Positions 9,691 to 19,957 of a stretch of DNA of 64,000 bases are shown here, one piece after another. Each line of letters opens with the position of its first letter. The first letter of the stretch is position 1. A program made the translations under genes and the position numbers. The notes under the pieces are model-generated. The model searched no databases. It worked only from the letters and a program-made list of their open reading frames with translations, and had not been told where the DNA came from. This DNA comes from JABDIY01 sp963751955 (GTDB taxonomy: Bacteria > Actinomycetota > Acidimicrobiia > Acidimicrobiales > SZUA-35), in the NCBI GenBank assembly GCA_963751955.1, contig CAVVWM010000008.1, positions 186,001 to 250,000 on the forward strand, read 5' to 3'.

Positions 9691-10698
9691 CTACCAGCCC
9701 TGAGGACGGTCGACCAGCCCCTGTTGAAGCCGCGTGACAAGATCACGAATCTGGGCGGTTCGTGTGCCGTCTTCGGTGCCGCCGACGGCATGTTCGGTTC
9801 CCTCGTGGATCAGCGTGCCGACCGGGGCCACGATGGCCGCCGTTCCAGAAAGTACGACTTCAGTTGTCGGAGCGGCGGCCAATTCAAGCAGCTCGCCAAC
9901 CGACAGCGGACGTTCTTCAACCTCGAACCCCAGTTGAGCCGCCAGCGTCAGAATCGTGTCCCGGGTAACCCCGTGCAGGTATCCCTTGGTCAATGGTGGG
10001 GTGATGATCGTGCGATCGGCGAGAACCAGGAAGTTCGCAGCGCCGGTCTCCTCCACGTACCCACCCGGAGCGAAGAGAACTTGGTCGGCCTGAAACATGG
10101 TCTTGGCTTGGTTCAGCACACCCAGTGCCATTGCGTAGTTGGCCCCGGTCTTCACCATTCCGAACTGCGGTGTGGTGCGAGGCAACTTGGTTTCGATGGC
10201 CAGTCGGAGCGCACCTCCGGTGAAATATTGCCCTACCGGACTAGCGAGCACATAGAACAATGCCGTGTTCGAGGCGCGGGCCGCAGCACCAATGTTCTTC
10301 TCGGTGCCGATGAGGGTCGGGCGGAGATACAGCGAGCCGGGTGGCTCAGGTGTGATCGTCGAGTTGGCACTCACGGTGTCGGCAACCATTCGTTCGAACA
10401 GCGCAGCCGGGGGAGGAGGCAGCATGAGGCACTCAGCACTTCCGTACATCCGTTCCGCATGGCGGCTGGCCCGAAAAGTTGCCACCGAACCATCTGGTTG
10501 GCGGTGTGCTTTGAGACCCTCGAAACAACTGCTGCCGTAGTGGAGCGCGTGGGTGGCTGGGTGGAGAACCAAGCTGTCAGTGGACACCATTCGGGGCTCG
10601 CTCCATGACGTGCCGTCGAATTCCGAACTGGCCATTACCTCGCCGAAAACGGTTCCAAACGGTTTGCTGGCGGCTTCGCTGTTGGCATCGGCAGACAT
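9691..10698 (-). CDS. ilvE: Branched-chain amino acid aminotransferase
   Basis: This is a class IV PLP aminotransferase. LVLHPATHALHYGSSCFEGLKA and LYLRPTLIGTE are followed by VKTGANYAMAL (the PLP-binding Lys), GYVEETGAANFLV, and LTKGYLHGVTRDTIL with VVLSGTAAIVAPV. It would interconvert Leu, Ile and Val with their 2-keto acids, using glutamate/2-oxoglutarate. About 335 residues from the ATG at 10698. An ATG at 10764 and a GTG at 10782 are open in frame, and none has a clear ribosome site, so the N-terminus is uncertain. It stands alone, divergent from the SEC-C gene. Confidence 0.88.
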   Translation of the reverse strand: MSADANSEAASKPFGTVFGEVMASSEFDGTSWSEPRMVSTDSLVLHPATHALHYGSSCFEGLKAHRQPDGSVATFRASRHAERMYGSAECLMLPPPPAALFERMVADTVSANSTITPEPPGSLYLRPTLIGTEKNIGAAARASNTALFYVLASPVGQYFTGGALRLAIETKLPRTTPQFGMVKTGANYAMALGVLNQAKTMFQADQVLFAPGGYVEETGAANFLVLADRTIITPPLTKGYLHGVTRDTILTLAAQLGFEVEERPLSVGELLELAAAPTTEVVLSGTAAIVAPVGTLIHEGTEHAVGGTEDGTRTAQIRDLVTRLQQGLVDRPQGW

Positions 10699-10855
10699 GA
10701 GCAGATGGTAGGGCGAAAACAGGTCGGGGCCGCGCAGTGGGTTTGGTTTCACAGTCGGCCCCATTTTCTGGGGAGTGGTCACCGGACCACAGGTGAGGTC
10801 TCGCCTACGATCGCGGGGAACTAGGCCACCGCGGACGGTGAGAGGGAGCTACGGA

Positions 10856-12817
10856 GTGGGAACACGGGTTGAGGGTTATGCGCTGGCAGCAATCATCGAG
10901 GTTGTGGATGCCAGCCGCATCGCCTCGCTGGCCCAACTCCATGCCCATCTCGCACCACTCCACCCCGACCTGTCAGAGGCCGACATCGCGGACGTGGTCG
11001 CAGGCGCCGAACAGCTCGACCTGGTCGACGACCTCGTGTTCTCGAGGGCATCGCTGGTGGCCGGGAAGACCTACACCGCTCGAGTCGACCCCACGCTGCT
11101 GGTTGAGGACCAGGATGATCTAGCGCCCCTGATCGGCGCCCAGCAGGATCTCGAACAAATGCCCGGAGTAGCGCTGCATACCCCGGAGCGTCAGCTCGTG
11201 GTAGTTGGGGCGATTCCTTCCACTCTGGATACAGGTGGTCACTATCTCGCCATCGCAACCCCGGCGGAGGTCCTGACCGACGACTTTGGCTCCCTACCAC
11301 CGGACCGTTTTCATGTTGACTCCATGGGATCCAATCGCCTGGTTTCGGGCGAGGTCGAGGTAGCAGCGCTCCGATCTGCCAGTGACCACTGGCTCGGCTC
11401 CGGCCGGGCAGTTTCGGCTCGCACGCTGGTTGCGTATGCGATTTCGCTCAACGACCAGTGTTTCCGCAGCCCGACCCTGCCGCTCACAGATCTCTTTGCC
11501 GCGGCCGGTCTTCGAGGTCAACACGGCGAGTGGGGCAGGAGCGATGATGATTGGACATCGGTGGGTGAAGCAGTCACCGAGCAGGTCATCGACCGCCTGA
11601 TCGTTGAGCACGATCTTTCCGACGACGAAGCCGGCGACTTTCGTTTGGCGGTTCTCCAGTGGCAACAGTGGGTCGGGGGGCGGTCAACAATCAATGCCAC
11701 GTCTCTCGCGGCGCTGCTTACCGGCCGGGTAGCGGCTGCGTTCGCCGAGTACTGGCAGCCGGTGAGTAGCGCATCGATTGATCAATGGATGGATCAGCGC
11801 CGTCTGGCGGAGACACTCGCCCGTAAACACGGCGATCATCCGGGGGTCAATTATCTGCGAGGAATGATCGACCTTCGCTTGGGTGATGGGGCAGCCGCCT
11901 TCAGGTTCTTCGAGCAGGCGCATGAGGCCGATGAGGACTACCTGCCCGTACGGCGAGAGTTGGGCCTTCTGTTGCTAGATGCCTCGAGGCTCGAAGATGC
12001 AATGGACGTACTGCCCTCCGACGTTGCCGCATACGGTGCCATGGAGTACCTGCTCGATCGGGTGGCACAGGATCGGGCCCAGGTGGATCGTGGTGATCCG
12101 TGCCGTTGTGGATCGGGAAAGAAGTACCGGTCGTGTTGCGCCAAGCACCTACGGCTCACCGTCGACGAACAGCTCGAGGTGATCGACGTCCGGCTCAAGA
12201 TCTACTTGTCCGAGCCACGCTGGTCGCTTCAGATGGATCGGCTTGCCGACATCGTGAGTACCGAGTGGGGTCTGATGAGTTTCCCAGAGGCCTTGGCTGA
12301 CCCCTTCGTTCAAGACGTGCTCGCCATAGAGGCTGGGGGCGCTGCGTCGTATCTGGCGGCCCGACGTAGCCTCCTCACCGAGTCCGACGCCAACATCCTC
12401 GCCACCTTCACCGCCCAAAGTCGAGATGCCTTCGACATAGGGTCGGCGGGCGGGGCCACATGGGAACTTCGGCATCCCGACACCGGGGCCGAGCTGCAGA
12501 TCGATGCGATGGAGCAAACCCCTTCACCTGGAGATGCCGTGCTGGTGCGGACGATTGTTCGGGACGGTCGGCTGGGGGCAGTCGGTCCCGCCATTGTCAT
12601 TCCCGGTGCGCACGTGTCGTTGCTTCGAGTCACCCTGGGGTCACGTCCCACCGCCGAACAGCTCTTGGGGTGGGTGTGCCGCCGGTCGGAGATCCTTGGT
12701 TCCCACATCGACCTCACCCCCGAGATTGACCTGCGGGGAACGACCGAATCGGCCGACGACGGGATCATTGCGAAGATCGATCTTGACGATCTGGCCCGAC
12801 GCGCAATGGAGAGCTGA
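10856..12817 (+). CDS. SEC-C motif protein with helical-repeat region
   Basis: A GTG at 10856, preceded by GAGAGGGAG about 8 bases upstream, gives a protein of about 653 residues. Near residues 415-428 sits a SEC-C zinc-binding motif (PCRCGSGKKYRSCC), as at the SecA C-terminus. The region before it looks like a TPR-like helical repeat (YLRGMIDLRLGDGAAAFRFFEQAHEADEDY). The N-terminal half is unassigned. SEC-C proteins are associated with ribosomes, nucleic acids or protein handling, but no specific role can be given here. It is followed after 29 bases by a methyltransferase and then a patatin gene. Confidence 0.75.
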   Translation: MGTRVEGYALAAIIEVVDASRIASLAQLHAHLAPLHPDLSEADIADVVAGAEQLDLVDDLVFSRASLVAGKTYTARVDPTLLVEDQDDLAPLIGAQQDLEQMPGVALHTPERQLVVVGAIPSTLDTGGHYLAIATPAEVLTDDFGSLPPDRFHVDSMGSNRLVSGEVEVAALRSASDHWLGSGRAVSARTLVAYAISLNDQCFRSPTLPLTDLFAAAGLRGQHGEWGRSDDDWTSVGEAVTEQVIDRLIVEHDLSDDEAGDFRLAVLQWQQWVGGRSTINATSLAALLTGRVAAAFAEYWQPVSSASIDQWMDQRRLAETLARKHGDHPGVNYLRGMIDLRLGDGAAAFRFFEQAHEADEDYLPVRRELGLLLLDASRLEDAMDVLPSDVAAYGAMEYLLDRVAQDRAQVDRGDPCRCGSGKKYRSCCAKHLRLTVDEQLEVIDVRLKIYLSEPRWSLQMDRLADIVSTEWGLMSFPEALADPFVQDVLAIEAGGAASYLAARRSLLTESDANILATFTAQSRDAFDIGSAGGATWELRHPDTGAELQIDAMEQTPSPGDAVLVRTIVRDGRLGAVGPAIVIPGAHVSLLRVTLGSRPTAEQLLGWVCRRSEILGSHIDLTPEIDLRGTTESADDGIIAKIDLDDLARRAMES

Positions 12818-12846
12818 GCCCGAGTCAGGCTCGCGAGGGGCATGCT

Positions 12847-13977
12847 GTGATGGTGAGCTCAGAGGACCGGCCGTTTCGTTTCTACGACAACCGTCAGAAA
12901 TACCTCGCGTTCGTAACCACATGCGACGAGAAGTGGCAGGTTGCCAAACGAGCGGCCGCTGAGCTGGTCAACATCAGTCCCACCCCGCCGGCGTTGCGAG
13001 TGTTCGATGCGGGCGTCGGTGATGGCACTGTGCTGACACATCTGATGCGTTCGATGCACGCCCGGTTCCCAAACGCGCCGTTCTACGTGGTTGGCAAAGA
13101 AATCAGCTTGGAGGATGTACGGCTCACGCTCGAGAAGCTCCCCGACCGATTGGTGGAACACCCCGACACGGTGTTCGTTCTGACCAACCTGCATTACAGC
13201 GAAGCGCCAACGTTGTGCCCAAACACCGAAGGGAAGCGCAGCCGACTCGTCTATCGCCGGGTGGAGCTCACGGGGTCCGAGTCCTACACCTTCGATGAGC
13301 AGCTCCGAAGTCTCGACCCCTTCCTGGTGAACCAGTGGGAGGTCAAGCCGAGCCCTACAACGGGAAACCCGTTGTATGTGCATCCCACGGTGCTGGTGAT
13401 CAACCGAAAGGATCACAGCTTCGCCCTTGATTCGGTCATCCCCGCCAAGGGCGGCTGCGCTGCCGATTATGACCTCATAATTGCTTCCCAGCCGTGGCGA
13501 TCCCGAACCCCGGCCGAGTTCAAGGTCGACAAGATCCTCGCACCGCTGGCCCGCAGCCTGAGGAGCCACGGCTCTTTGGTGGGTATTCAAAGCGCTGGGA
13601 ATGATCCAGGTCTGGACCTGATACAGCGGATCTGGCCCGATGAAGACCCCTTTCCGGTCGGTCGCTATGAGTTGTTGGAGAAGCTGCGGATCGCGCTTGG
13701 AACAGAGGCACGGAACTTCGATCTTCTGGCGTTCCCCGACGACGAATCCAACCTGAAGTTCTCCATGCACACCCTGCCCGACGAGATCGAAACCAATATC
13801 GGCACCTCGACCTTGTTTGCAGCATGGAATGCCGCCATCTACGTGGCTCAGATGGAAGATCGGCGCATCGACGAGGTGATGACGGACAACGGATATCTGA
13901 AGTCGACCGCCGATGTTCTCAAGGAGCATGGCGGTCTCTGGTTCAACGACGAGACCTTCGTTGTGCGCCGGCTGTGA
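12847..13977 (+). CDS. Probable SAM-dependent methyltransferase
   Basis: This 376-residue protein has a recognisable SAM-binding motif I, VFDAGVGDGTVLTHLM (about residues 51-66). A motif II-like strand (FYVVGKEIS) and a later strand (DYDLIIASQPWRS) follow. GTG 12847 and ATG 12850 are adjacent candidates; AGGGG upstream is better spaced for the GTG. The substrate is unknown. Its stop overlaps the next start (GTGA), so it is translationally coupled to the patatin-like gene, which hints at a lipid-related job. Confidence 0.7.
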   Translation: MMVSSEDRPFRFYDNRQKYLAFVTTCDEKWQVAKRAAAELVNISPTPPALRVFDAGVGDGTVLTHLMRSMHARFPNAPFYVVGKEISLEDVRLTLEKLPDRLVEHPDTVFVLTNLHYSEAPTLCPNTEGKRSRLVYRRVELTGSESYTFDEQLRSLDPFLVNQWEVKPSPTTGNPLYVHPTVLVINRKDHSFALDSVIPAKGGCAADYDLIIASQPWRSRTPAEFKVDKILAPLARSLRSHGSLVGIQSAGNDPGLDLIQRIWPDEDPFPVGRYELLEKLRIALGTEARNFDLLAFPDDESNLKFSMHTLPDEIETNIGTSTLFAAWNAAIYVAQMEDRRIDEVMTDNGYLKSTADVLKEHGGLWFNDETFVVRRL

Positions 13978-14756
13978 GCAGCGAGACCCGAATCGGTCTT
14001 GTCCTGGGAGCCGGCGGCACCCAAGGCGGGGTTTTCATCCGGGCTGCTTTGGCCGCGATCACCGAGCGAACAGGATTTGTATCGGCAATGAGTTCCACAG
14101 TGATCGGTACCAGTGTCGGCGCCCTGAACGCGGCCCGCATCGATCCAGATCCGGTTGAGCTCGACGGATCGGTGGTTGAGCGATTGAGGAAACTGGCTGA
14201 CGACACTGCGCCGCCAAAGCGCACATTGGTCGACAGGACCCTGGCTGGCCCCCGTCAATTGCTGGGAAGGGTGGTTGGCCGGGTTGTGCCAGCCGGGACT
14301 CATACACCTGACTATCCGGTTGCCGCCGGTCCGTATCACCATGGGGTTCGAATCGTGTCGTGCCGACGATCGGATGGTTCCAGACGGATTGCCGTGCTCA
14401 GTCGTGCTGCTTACCCCGCGGCCGAACTGTACGCATCGGCCGCGATCCCCGGCTTTGCGCCCTCAGTGCTGCTGGATGGGGTCGAGCATGTGGATGGTGC
14501 AGTGTGGTCGACCACCAATGCCGACCTCGTTTCGTCAGAGGATCATGACGTACTGATCGTGATCGCTCCAATGGCGGCAAGGTCGGGCGGCGGCATCCTG
14601 CCGAGAAGCCATCGCTCGGCGGTTCTGGCCGAGGTTGCGCCGTGGAAGAGAGCGGGCAAGCCAGTGATCCTCATTGCGCCTTCGGCCGCGGCGATCGAAC
14701 AACGCAACGACCACGAATCCTTCGCCGCCGAGGCCAGATCGCAGATTCTCCTGTGA
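13974..14756 (+). CDS. Patatin-like phospholipase
   Basis: The start is the GTG overlapping the methyltransferase stop. The 260-residue protein has the patatin oxyanion loop (GAGGTQGG, residues 12-19), the nucleophile elbow GTSVG with Ser47, and the dyad Asp in HVDGAVWS near residue 174. Patatins are Ser/Asp-dyad acyl hydrolases acting on membrane or storage lipids. There is no signal peptide, so it should be cytoplasmic or membrane-associated. Confidence 0.85.
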   Translation: MSSETRIGLVLGAGGTQGGVFIRAALAAITERTGFVSAMSSTVIGTSVGALNAARIDPDPVELDGSVVERLRKLADDTAPPKRTLVDRTLAGPRQLLGRVVGRVVPAGTHTPDYPVAAGPYHHGVRIVSCRRSDGSRRIAVLSRAAYPAAELYASAAIPGFAPSVLLDGVEHVDGAVWSTTNADLVSSEDHDVLIVIAPMAARSGGGILPRSHRSAVLAEVAPWKRAGKPVILIAPSAAAIEQRNDHESFAAEARSQILL

Positions 14757-14818
14757 GAGCCAACTCCGCTCCCAGTTGAAAGGAAAGCCCCACGTTCTGC
14801 GAGGGTCCTGCAATCGGC

Positions 14819-15952
14819 CTAATGGCCTGTGGTGCTCCAGTGCCACGGCTCGCTGGGAAGGTTGAAGAACCCATAGTTCGACGCATTCTCCTGCAACCAA
14901 AGGAACCCTGAAGAACTGGTCCCCAGGATCGCTCCGTTCTGGGTGAAGTCGATGGCCAGGCCCAGTTCATGCAGGCTATGCAGCGGTCGGGCGGTGGGGG
15001 GAGTGCAGTTGGTTGATGGCCCGTCAAAGATCGCAAATCCGGTCTCGCCGCAGTGATTGATACGGATCTGTATCTGTTCTTCGGTGCTGCGATAGCCCCA
15101 GCCTCCAAAGAGGATCTCGGCCTCCGCGGCGGCGGCGAGCATCTCGCTGAGCGGACCCGCTACCTGTGGGCTGACGGAGAATCCTCCGACAACGACGGTT
15201 TCGGGAGCATCGCCAGATACTTCCAAGGTCTGATCACGGCGATCCCGAATGGAGATCGGATAGCCCAGGGCACGCATTCTCGAAGCCGAATCGAGTTCAC
15301 GGGCTTCCTCGAGTGCGTATCCCTGGAGCCCTGCCTGGGTGCGGACCTGATCGGCAAGACTCCTTCGAGCGAGAACCGCCGAGTGGCCATCCAGCGCCAC
15401 TTGGTCCAGTCGCTGCCGGGTCGCAGTGAGGGTTTCGGTGGCTACTGCGATCGGAGAGTCGATGTAGATCCTGGCTTGGTTTCCAGAGAGCTTGTCGAGC
15501 TCGTCAGATTCGCCGTTCACGTAGGAGTCGACGACCAAGGCGGTCAGCCGCTCACCGACAAGCTGTTCTCGATTCGTCGCGGCCGCATAGTGCCAACCGC
15601 TAACCTCCACTCTCCCTACGGCAGCCTCGACCTCCAACCCGAGTCGAGCCTGCTCGGCTCGTTGCGCTGCGAGGTTTGCAGCCGTCGATAACGCCCACGA
15701 CTCGGCCACCGATGAGCCATGGCGCCAGGGATCAACTCGCTCGGATGGGATCGCCTGGGCTCGGAGCCCGGCCTGCTCGGTCTGGCTGAGTGCGTCGATA
15801 CCCAACGTGTCAATCCAGTGTGGGTTCGAAGTGTTTACCGCATCGTCGACGAGCTGCTCCTGCGACGCCGCAGGTGAACCGATCATGCTCGAGATCACCG
15901 TCACGAAAACGGTGAGTACGAGCGCTGGTCTCACGCCGGTGCGGCTGGTCAC
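14819..15952 (-). CDS. Secreted D-alanyl-D-alanine carboxypeptidase, VanY type (M15)
   Basis: A GTG start gives 377 residues with a signal peptide (about 1-30, ending near SPAASQ). A long helical, probably coiled-coil spacer follows (about 80-230). The C-terminal M15 domain has FGGWGYRSTEEQ, SLHELGLAIDF (zinc ligands His and Asp) and EPWHW (third zinc ligand). Enzymes of this type trim the terminal D-Ala of peptidoglycan stem peptides outside the membrane. The helical spacer resembles those of peptidoglycan hydrolases that need an activator; that is inference. Confidence 0.85.
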   Translation of the reverse strand: MTSRTGVRPALVLTVFVTVISSMIGSPAASQEQLVDDAVNTSNPHWIDTLGIDALSQTEQAGLRAQAIPSERVDPWRHGSSVAESWALSTAANLAAQRAEQARLGLEVEAAVGRVEVSGWHYAAATNREQLVGERLTALVVDSYVNGESDELDKLSGNQARIYIDSPIAVATETLTATRQRLDQVALDGHSAVLARRSLADQVRTQAGLQGYALEEARELDSASRMRALGYPISIRDRRDQTLEVSGDAPETVVVGGFSVSPQVAGPLSEMLAAAAEAEILFGGWGYRSTEEQIQIRINHCGETGFAIFDGPSTNCTPPTARPLHSLHELGLAIDFTQNGAILGTSSSGFLWLQENASNYGFFNLPSEPWHWSTTGH

Positions 15953-16013
15953 AACGGCCTATCGGCCGGTGGATTGGCGAACTGAATAGCCGCTGCGTCG
16001 ATCGCCTGGTTCT

Positions 16014-16029
16014 ATTTCGCAGACGAAAT
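16014..16029 (-). terminator. Hairpin just after the HesB-like stop codon
   Basis: ATTTCG-CAGA-CGAAAT is a perfect 6-bp stem with a 4-base loop, a few bases beyond the TGA that ends the HesB-like gene. It has no U-tract. It could act as a weak terminator before the carboxypeptidase gene. Confidence 0.4.
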
Positions 16030-16032
16030 CGT

Positions 16033-16340
16033 TCAGTGGTGGCAGCTGGGGCCGTGCACGTGATGGGCGACCACTGCCAGCTTGGAGCCCACGAGCTTCT
16101 TCTGCGTTACAAGCTCGACGAGGTTGGCGTACTGGATCAGCTTGGGTGACACCATGATCTCGATGTCGTCGTCAAAGATGCGTTGGTACACGCCAGTGTT
16201 CTTTCCCTTGAGATAGGTGTCGACCGACACCTCATAGGAACCGCCTCAACCGACCGGAGCTATGAAGTCGATCGCCGCCCTGCCACCCTTTTCCTCACGG
16301 CTTCCTTGGCTGCGTCGGAGATGCGAAGTTCCATAGCCAT
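16033..16340 (-). CDS. HesB/IscA-like selenoprotein (in-frame TGA = Sec32; one frameshift)
   Basis: Read from the ATG at 16340 with one base added in the A4 run (plus-strand TTTT, 16289-16292), the gene encodes 102 residues. The product begins MAMELRISDAAKEAVRKKGG and continues RAAIDFIAPVG-U-GGSYEVSV, then VYVS-type strands and an HHVHGPSCHH tail. TGA 16246-16248 falls at the conserved Cys of the HesB fold. This matches the described family of small HesB-related selenoproteins, thought to act in iron-sulfur cluster or redox chemistry. A perfect hairpin follows the TGA. SelD is also selenocysteine-type in this window. Without recoding only a 65-residue fragment starting at 16230 would be seen. 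Confidence 0.8.
16215..16248 (-). promoter_or_regulatory. Sec codon and SECIS-like hairpin of the HesB-like gene
   Basis: The TGA is at 16246-16248. Thirteen bases downstream begins AGGTGTC-GGTC-GACACCT (16232 down to 16215), a perfect 7-bp stem with a GGTC loop. Bacterial SECIS elements are stem-loops shortly after the UGA with a G at the start of the apical loop, as seen here. The loop begins about 20 bases after the TGA. Confidence 0.7.
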
Positions 16341-16458
16341 AGTTAACCATCGGCGACACCGGATCCATTTCCAGCCCAGCAGTTCTGAAACTCCGATGGA
16401 AGGACCACATGTTTGCGCCGGTCTTGTCAGCGGATCGGTGCTATGACAAGGTCACTCT

Positions 16459-19400
16459 ATGACGCCTGTCGCTGGTTACAAGCTCACCAATCGATACACC
16501 GAAGATCGCGGACGGGTGCTACTCACAGGTGTTCAGGCACTCGCGCGCCTCCCGATCGAACAACTTCGGATCGACCGGGCTGCGGGCCTCGATACCGCAG
16601 CCTTCATATCCGGGTACCCGGGATCACCGTTGGGCGGATATGACCTCGAGGTCGCCCGGGCGGCCAGGACGGTGCCGGACCTACCGATCCTGTGCCAGCC
16701 AGGGATAAACGAAGAGTTGGGTGCTGCCGCCGTGATGGGAAGTCAGCTGGCCGCCGGTCAGCCTGATTTCAACCGTGACGGAGTGCTGGGAATCTGGTAC
16801 GGAAAGGCCCCCGGACTCGACCGATCGGGCGACGTCCTGCGCCACGCCGTGTTTGCTGGAACCTCACGGTACGGCGGTGCGGTTGCGCTGGTAGGCGACG
16901 ATCCTGGGGCGAAGAGTTCCACCTTGCCTACTAGTTCCGACGCCACGATCTATGACCTCCACATGCCGCTGTTCTACCCCGGCGATGTGCAGGAGGTGGT
17001 TGACCTCGGCCGCCATGCGGTGGTCTTGAGTCGCCTCACCGGACTGTGGACGTGCATGAAGATTGTCGCAGCCGTGGCCGATGGAAACGGCACGGTCGAT
17101 CTCGGTTTGGATCGCGTGAACCCGGTCACCCCAGACCTCACCATCCCCGGTGATCCGAGCGGCGCCACGTTCATGCCCGAACCGCATGGCCGCCTACTCA
17201 CCCCCTACACACTGGATTTGGAAGAGGATTTCAGAACCACTCGGTTGGTCCTCGCCGAGAGATACGCGATCGCCAACCGGCTCAACCGCACCACAGTCGA
17301 TCCGCCCGATGCGTGGATAGGCATGGTCGCAACCGGCTACACCTACCACGAGTTACTCGAGGCGTTTCGCCGACTCGGCCTCACCACCCCCGACGAAATC
17401 GAGCGCGCTGGCATACGGCTGATACAGATGCAGATGCCGCTCTCGATCGATCGGGACAACATCCGAAACTTCGCTCGAGGGCTCGAGGAAATCGTCGTCG
17501 TCGAGGAGAAGAACCCGACCCTGGAATGGTTGATCAAGGACGCGCTGTACGGGGGCCCGGACCAACCGCTTGTGGTCGGCAAGCAACATCCAGACGGGCG
17601 CGTTCTCATGAAGTCGTTCGGCTTGCTCGATGCGGGTTCCATGATCGAGGGCCTACGCGAACGGCTAGCCTCCCGGATTGGTGACCGCCTGGCCCCTCCA
17701 CCCCAACCGGAGCGGCAGCGGGATCTGATCCCGTTGAACATCAGTCGTACGCCGTACTTCTGCAGCGGCTGCCCCCACAACCACAGCACCAAGGTTCCCG
17801 AAGGTGCACTCGTGGGGGCTGGGATCGGTTGCCACGGAATGGTTCTGCTGATGGACGAGGAAAAGGTGGGGGAGTCTGCCGGCATCGGGGCCATGGGAGC
17901 CGAAGGTGTCCAATGGATCGGAATGGCACCCTTTGTCGATCGTCGACACTTCATCCAGAACCTCGGTGACGGAACGTTCTTCCACAGTGGCCAACTCGCC
18001 ATACAAGCATCGATCGCGGCCGGCGTGAACAGCACCTACAAGCTGCTCTACAACGGCACTGTGGCCATGACCGGTGGCCAGGACGTTCAAGGAGGGGTCG
18101 GTGTTCCAGAGATCGTCACGATCCTCACCGCACACGGCGTCCGCGAGGTACTCATCACTACCGATGACATCGAGAAGTACAAGGGGGTGGACCTCACCCC
18201 GGGGGGAACGGTCGGACCAAAGTCTGGGACCGCAGCCGAATCCTGGAGGCCCAGGAGTACTTGAGCACCATCGAAGGTGTCACCGTGCTGATCCACGATC
18301 AGGCCTGCGCTGCTCAGATACGCCGGCAACGCAAGCGTGGACTGGCCACCACGCCAGCCGAGCGAGTGGTGATCAATCACCGAATATGCGAGGCATGCGG
18401 CGATTGTGGTGAGGTATCCAATTGCCTTTCGGTTCAACCGGTCCACACACCGTTGGGCGTGAAGACCACCATCGATCAGTCGTCGTGCAACCTCGATTTC
18501 AGCTGTCTCGCTGGTGATTGCCCAAGCTTCATGACCGTCGAGATCGACCCTGACCGCTCCGCTACATCGGTTGCCCCGGTGGTGCCCAACCTCCCTGGCC
18601 CTCCAGTGGACACTGACCTCGAGACGTTCGACATGAGGGTGGTGGGAATCGGAGGGACCGGGGTGGTGACCGCCAGCCAGATCGTCGCCACTGCCGCCAT
18701 GCTCGACGACTTCGACGTGAGGGGTCTCGACCAGACCGGCCTGAGCCAGAAAGCCGGCCAAGTCTCCGGTGATATTCGCTTGCGTCGCGGGGCGCCGCCA
18801 ACTTCCAATCTCATCGGCACCGGTGGGGCCGATCTGCTCCTCGGGTTCGACCTCCTCGCATCGGCAAGTACGAGGTCACTGTCGATCGCTGACCCGGAGC
18901 GGACAATTGTGGTGGCCTCCTCCACCGAAGTGCCCACAGGCTCGATGGTCGGTCGGCCCGACATCGAGTACCCGCAATTCTCCCAGCTCCGGCAGCGGGT
19001 CGACGAGGTCACCCGTGCCGAGAAGAACGTGTACGTCAACGCCGGTTCGATCTGTGATCGATATTTCGGGGGTACCGCCACCGCCAACATCTTCCTTCTT
19101 GGCGTTGCGGTCCAGTCGGGTGTTCTACCGGTTCAGGTGAGCTCTATCCAAGAGGCGATCAGGCTCAACGGTGTGGCGGTCGATGCCAATCTCGCCGCCT
19201 TCGCTGCCGGTCGTCACTGGGTGGTGAACCCCGACGCCTACGACTTCCAAAACTCGGCGTCAGCCGCTTCTCAGATGGCTGTACCCCCACTCCCCAAGAA
19301 GCTGGCAGCCCGAATCGAAGGGTCAGGCCTCGAACCCGTCGAGATCGTCACGTTGTTGGCAGCCGACCTGGTGGCCTATCAGAACAACAGGTACGCCGGT

Positions 19401-19925
19401 CGATTCCTCGACCTGGTGGAGAAGGCAGTTTCCCTGGGTTCGGTGGAACTCACCGAAGCGGTGGCCCGAGGATTCCACAAGCTCATGGCCTACAAGGATG
19501 AGTACGAAGTTGCTCGGCTGCTCGTCGGCCCCGAGGGGATCGCCGCTGCGGCCGCGGTGGCTGGACCCGACACAACCGTCACCTGGAAGCTCCACCCGCC
19601 GATGCTAAAGGCGCTCGGCATGGACACCAAGGTCGGCGTGCCGGCCAGTGTTGGTGTTCCGGCCATGAAAGCTCTGGCCAAGGGCAAGCGACTCCGGGGC
19701 ACCAAGCTCGACCCATTCGGGCGGGCCGAGGTCCGGGTGGTCGAGCGAGCCATGGTCGACGAATTCGAAGCGGCGATGGCATCAACGCTCGACCGAACCC
19801 GGGCAGGCGAGATCTCTATCGATGATGCCATCGCGGTGGCTGAACTCCCGATGGCTGTACGTGGCTACGAGGACCTCAAGCTGGAGAGAGCAGCCACCTT
19901 TCGGCGGGCCTTGTCGGAGCTGTAG
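16459..19925 (+). CDS. Indolepyruvate ferredoxin oxidoreductase family protein (one frameshift)
   Basis: The two open frames (16459-18264 and 18261-19925) are one gene of about 1155 residues. The first frame carries the alpha-type domain (GYPGSPLGGYD) and a TPP-binding half (FCSGCPHNHST, GIGCHGM, QNLGDGTFFHSGQLAIQ). The second carries VLIHDQACAAQIRR, an iron-sulfur cysteine cluster (ICEACGDC, then NCLSVQ) and the gamma-type domain (VGIGGTGVVTASQI). The expected linker, KVWDRSRILEAQEYLS, is readable in the second frame, so one base is missing between about 18201 and 18221. The enzyme oxidatively decarboxylates aryl-pyruvates to acyl-CoA with reduction of ferredoxin. The gene is divergent from the HesB-like selenoprotein. 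Confidence 0.88.
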
Positions 19926-19957
19926 CCTCTCAGACGCCCGTTCTCGCGACCTGGTGG

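Noticed and set aside
16033..16035. The terminal TGA of the HesB-like gene as a second Sec codon (SCHH-U)
   Set aside because: The next in-frame stop comes after only six codons, with no conserved sequence. A normal stop followed by a terminator-like hairpin is simpler.
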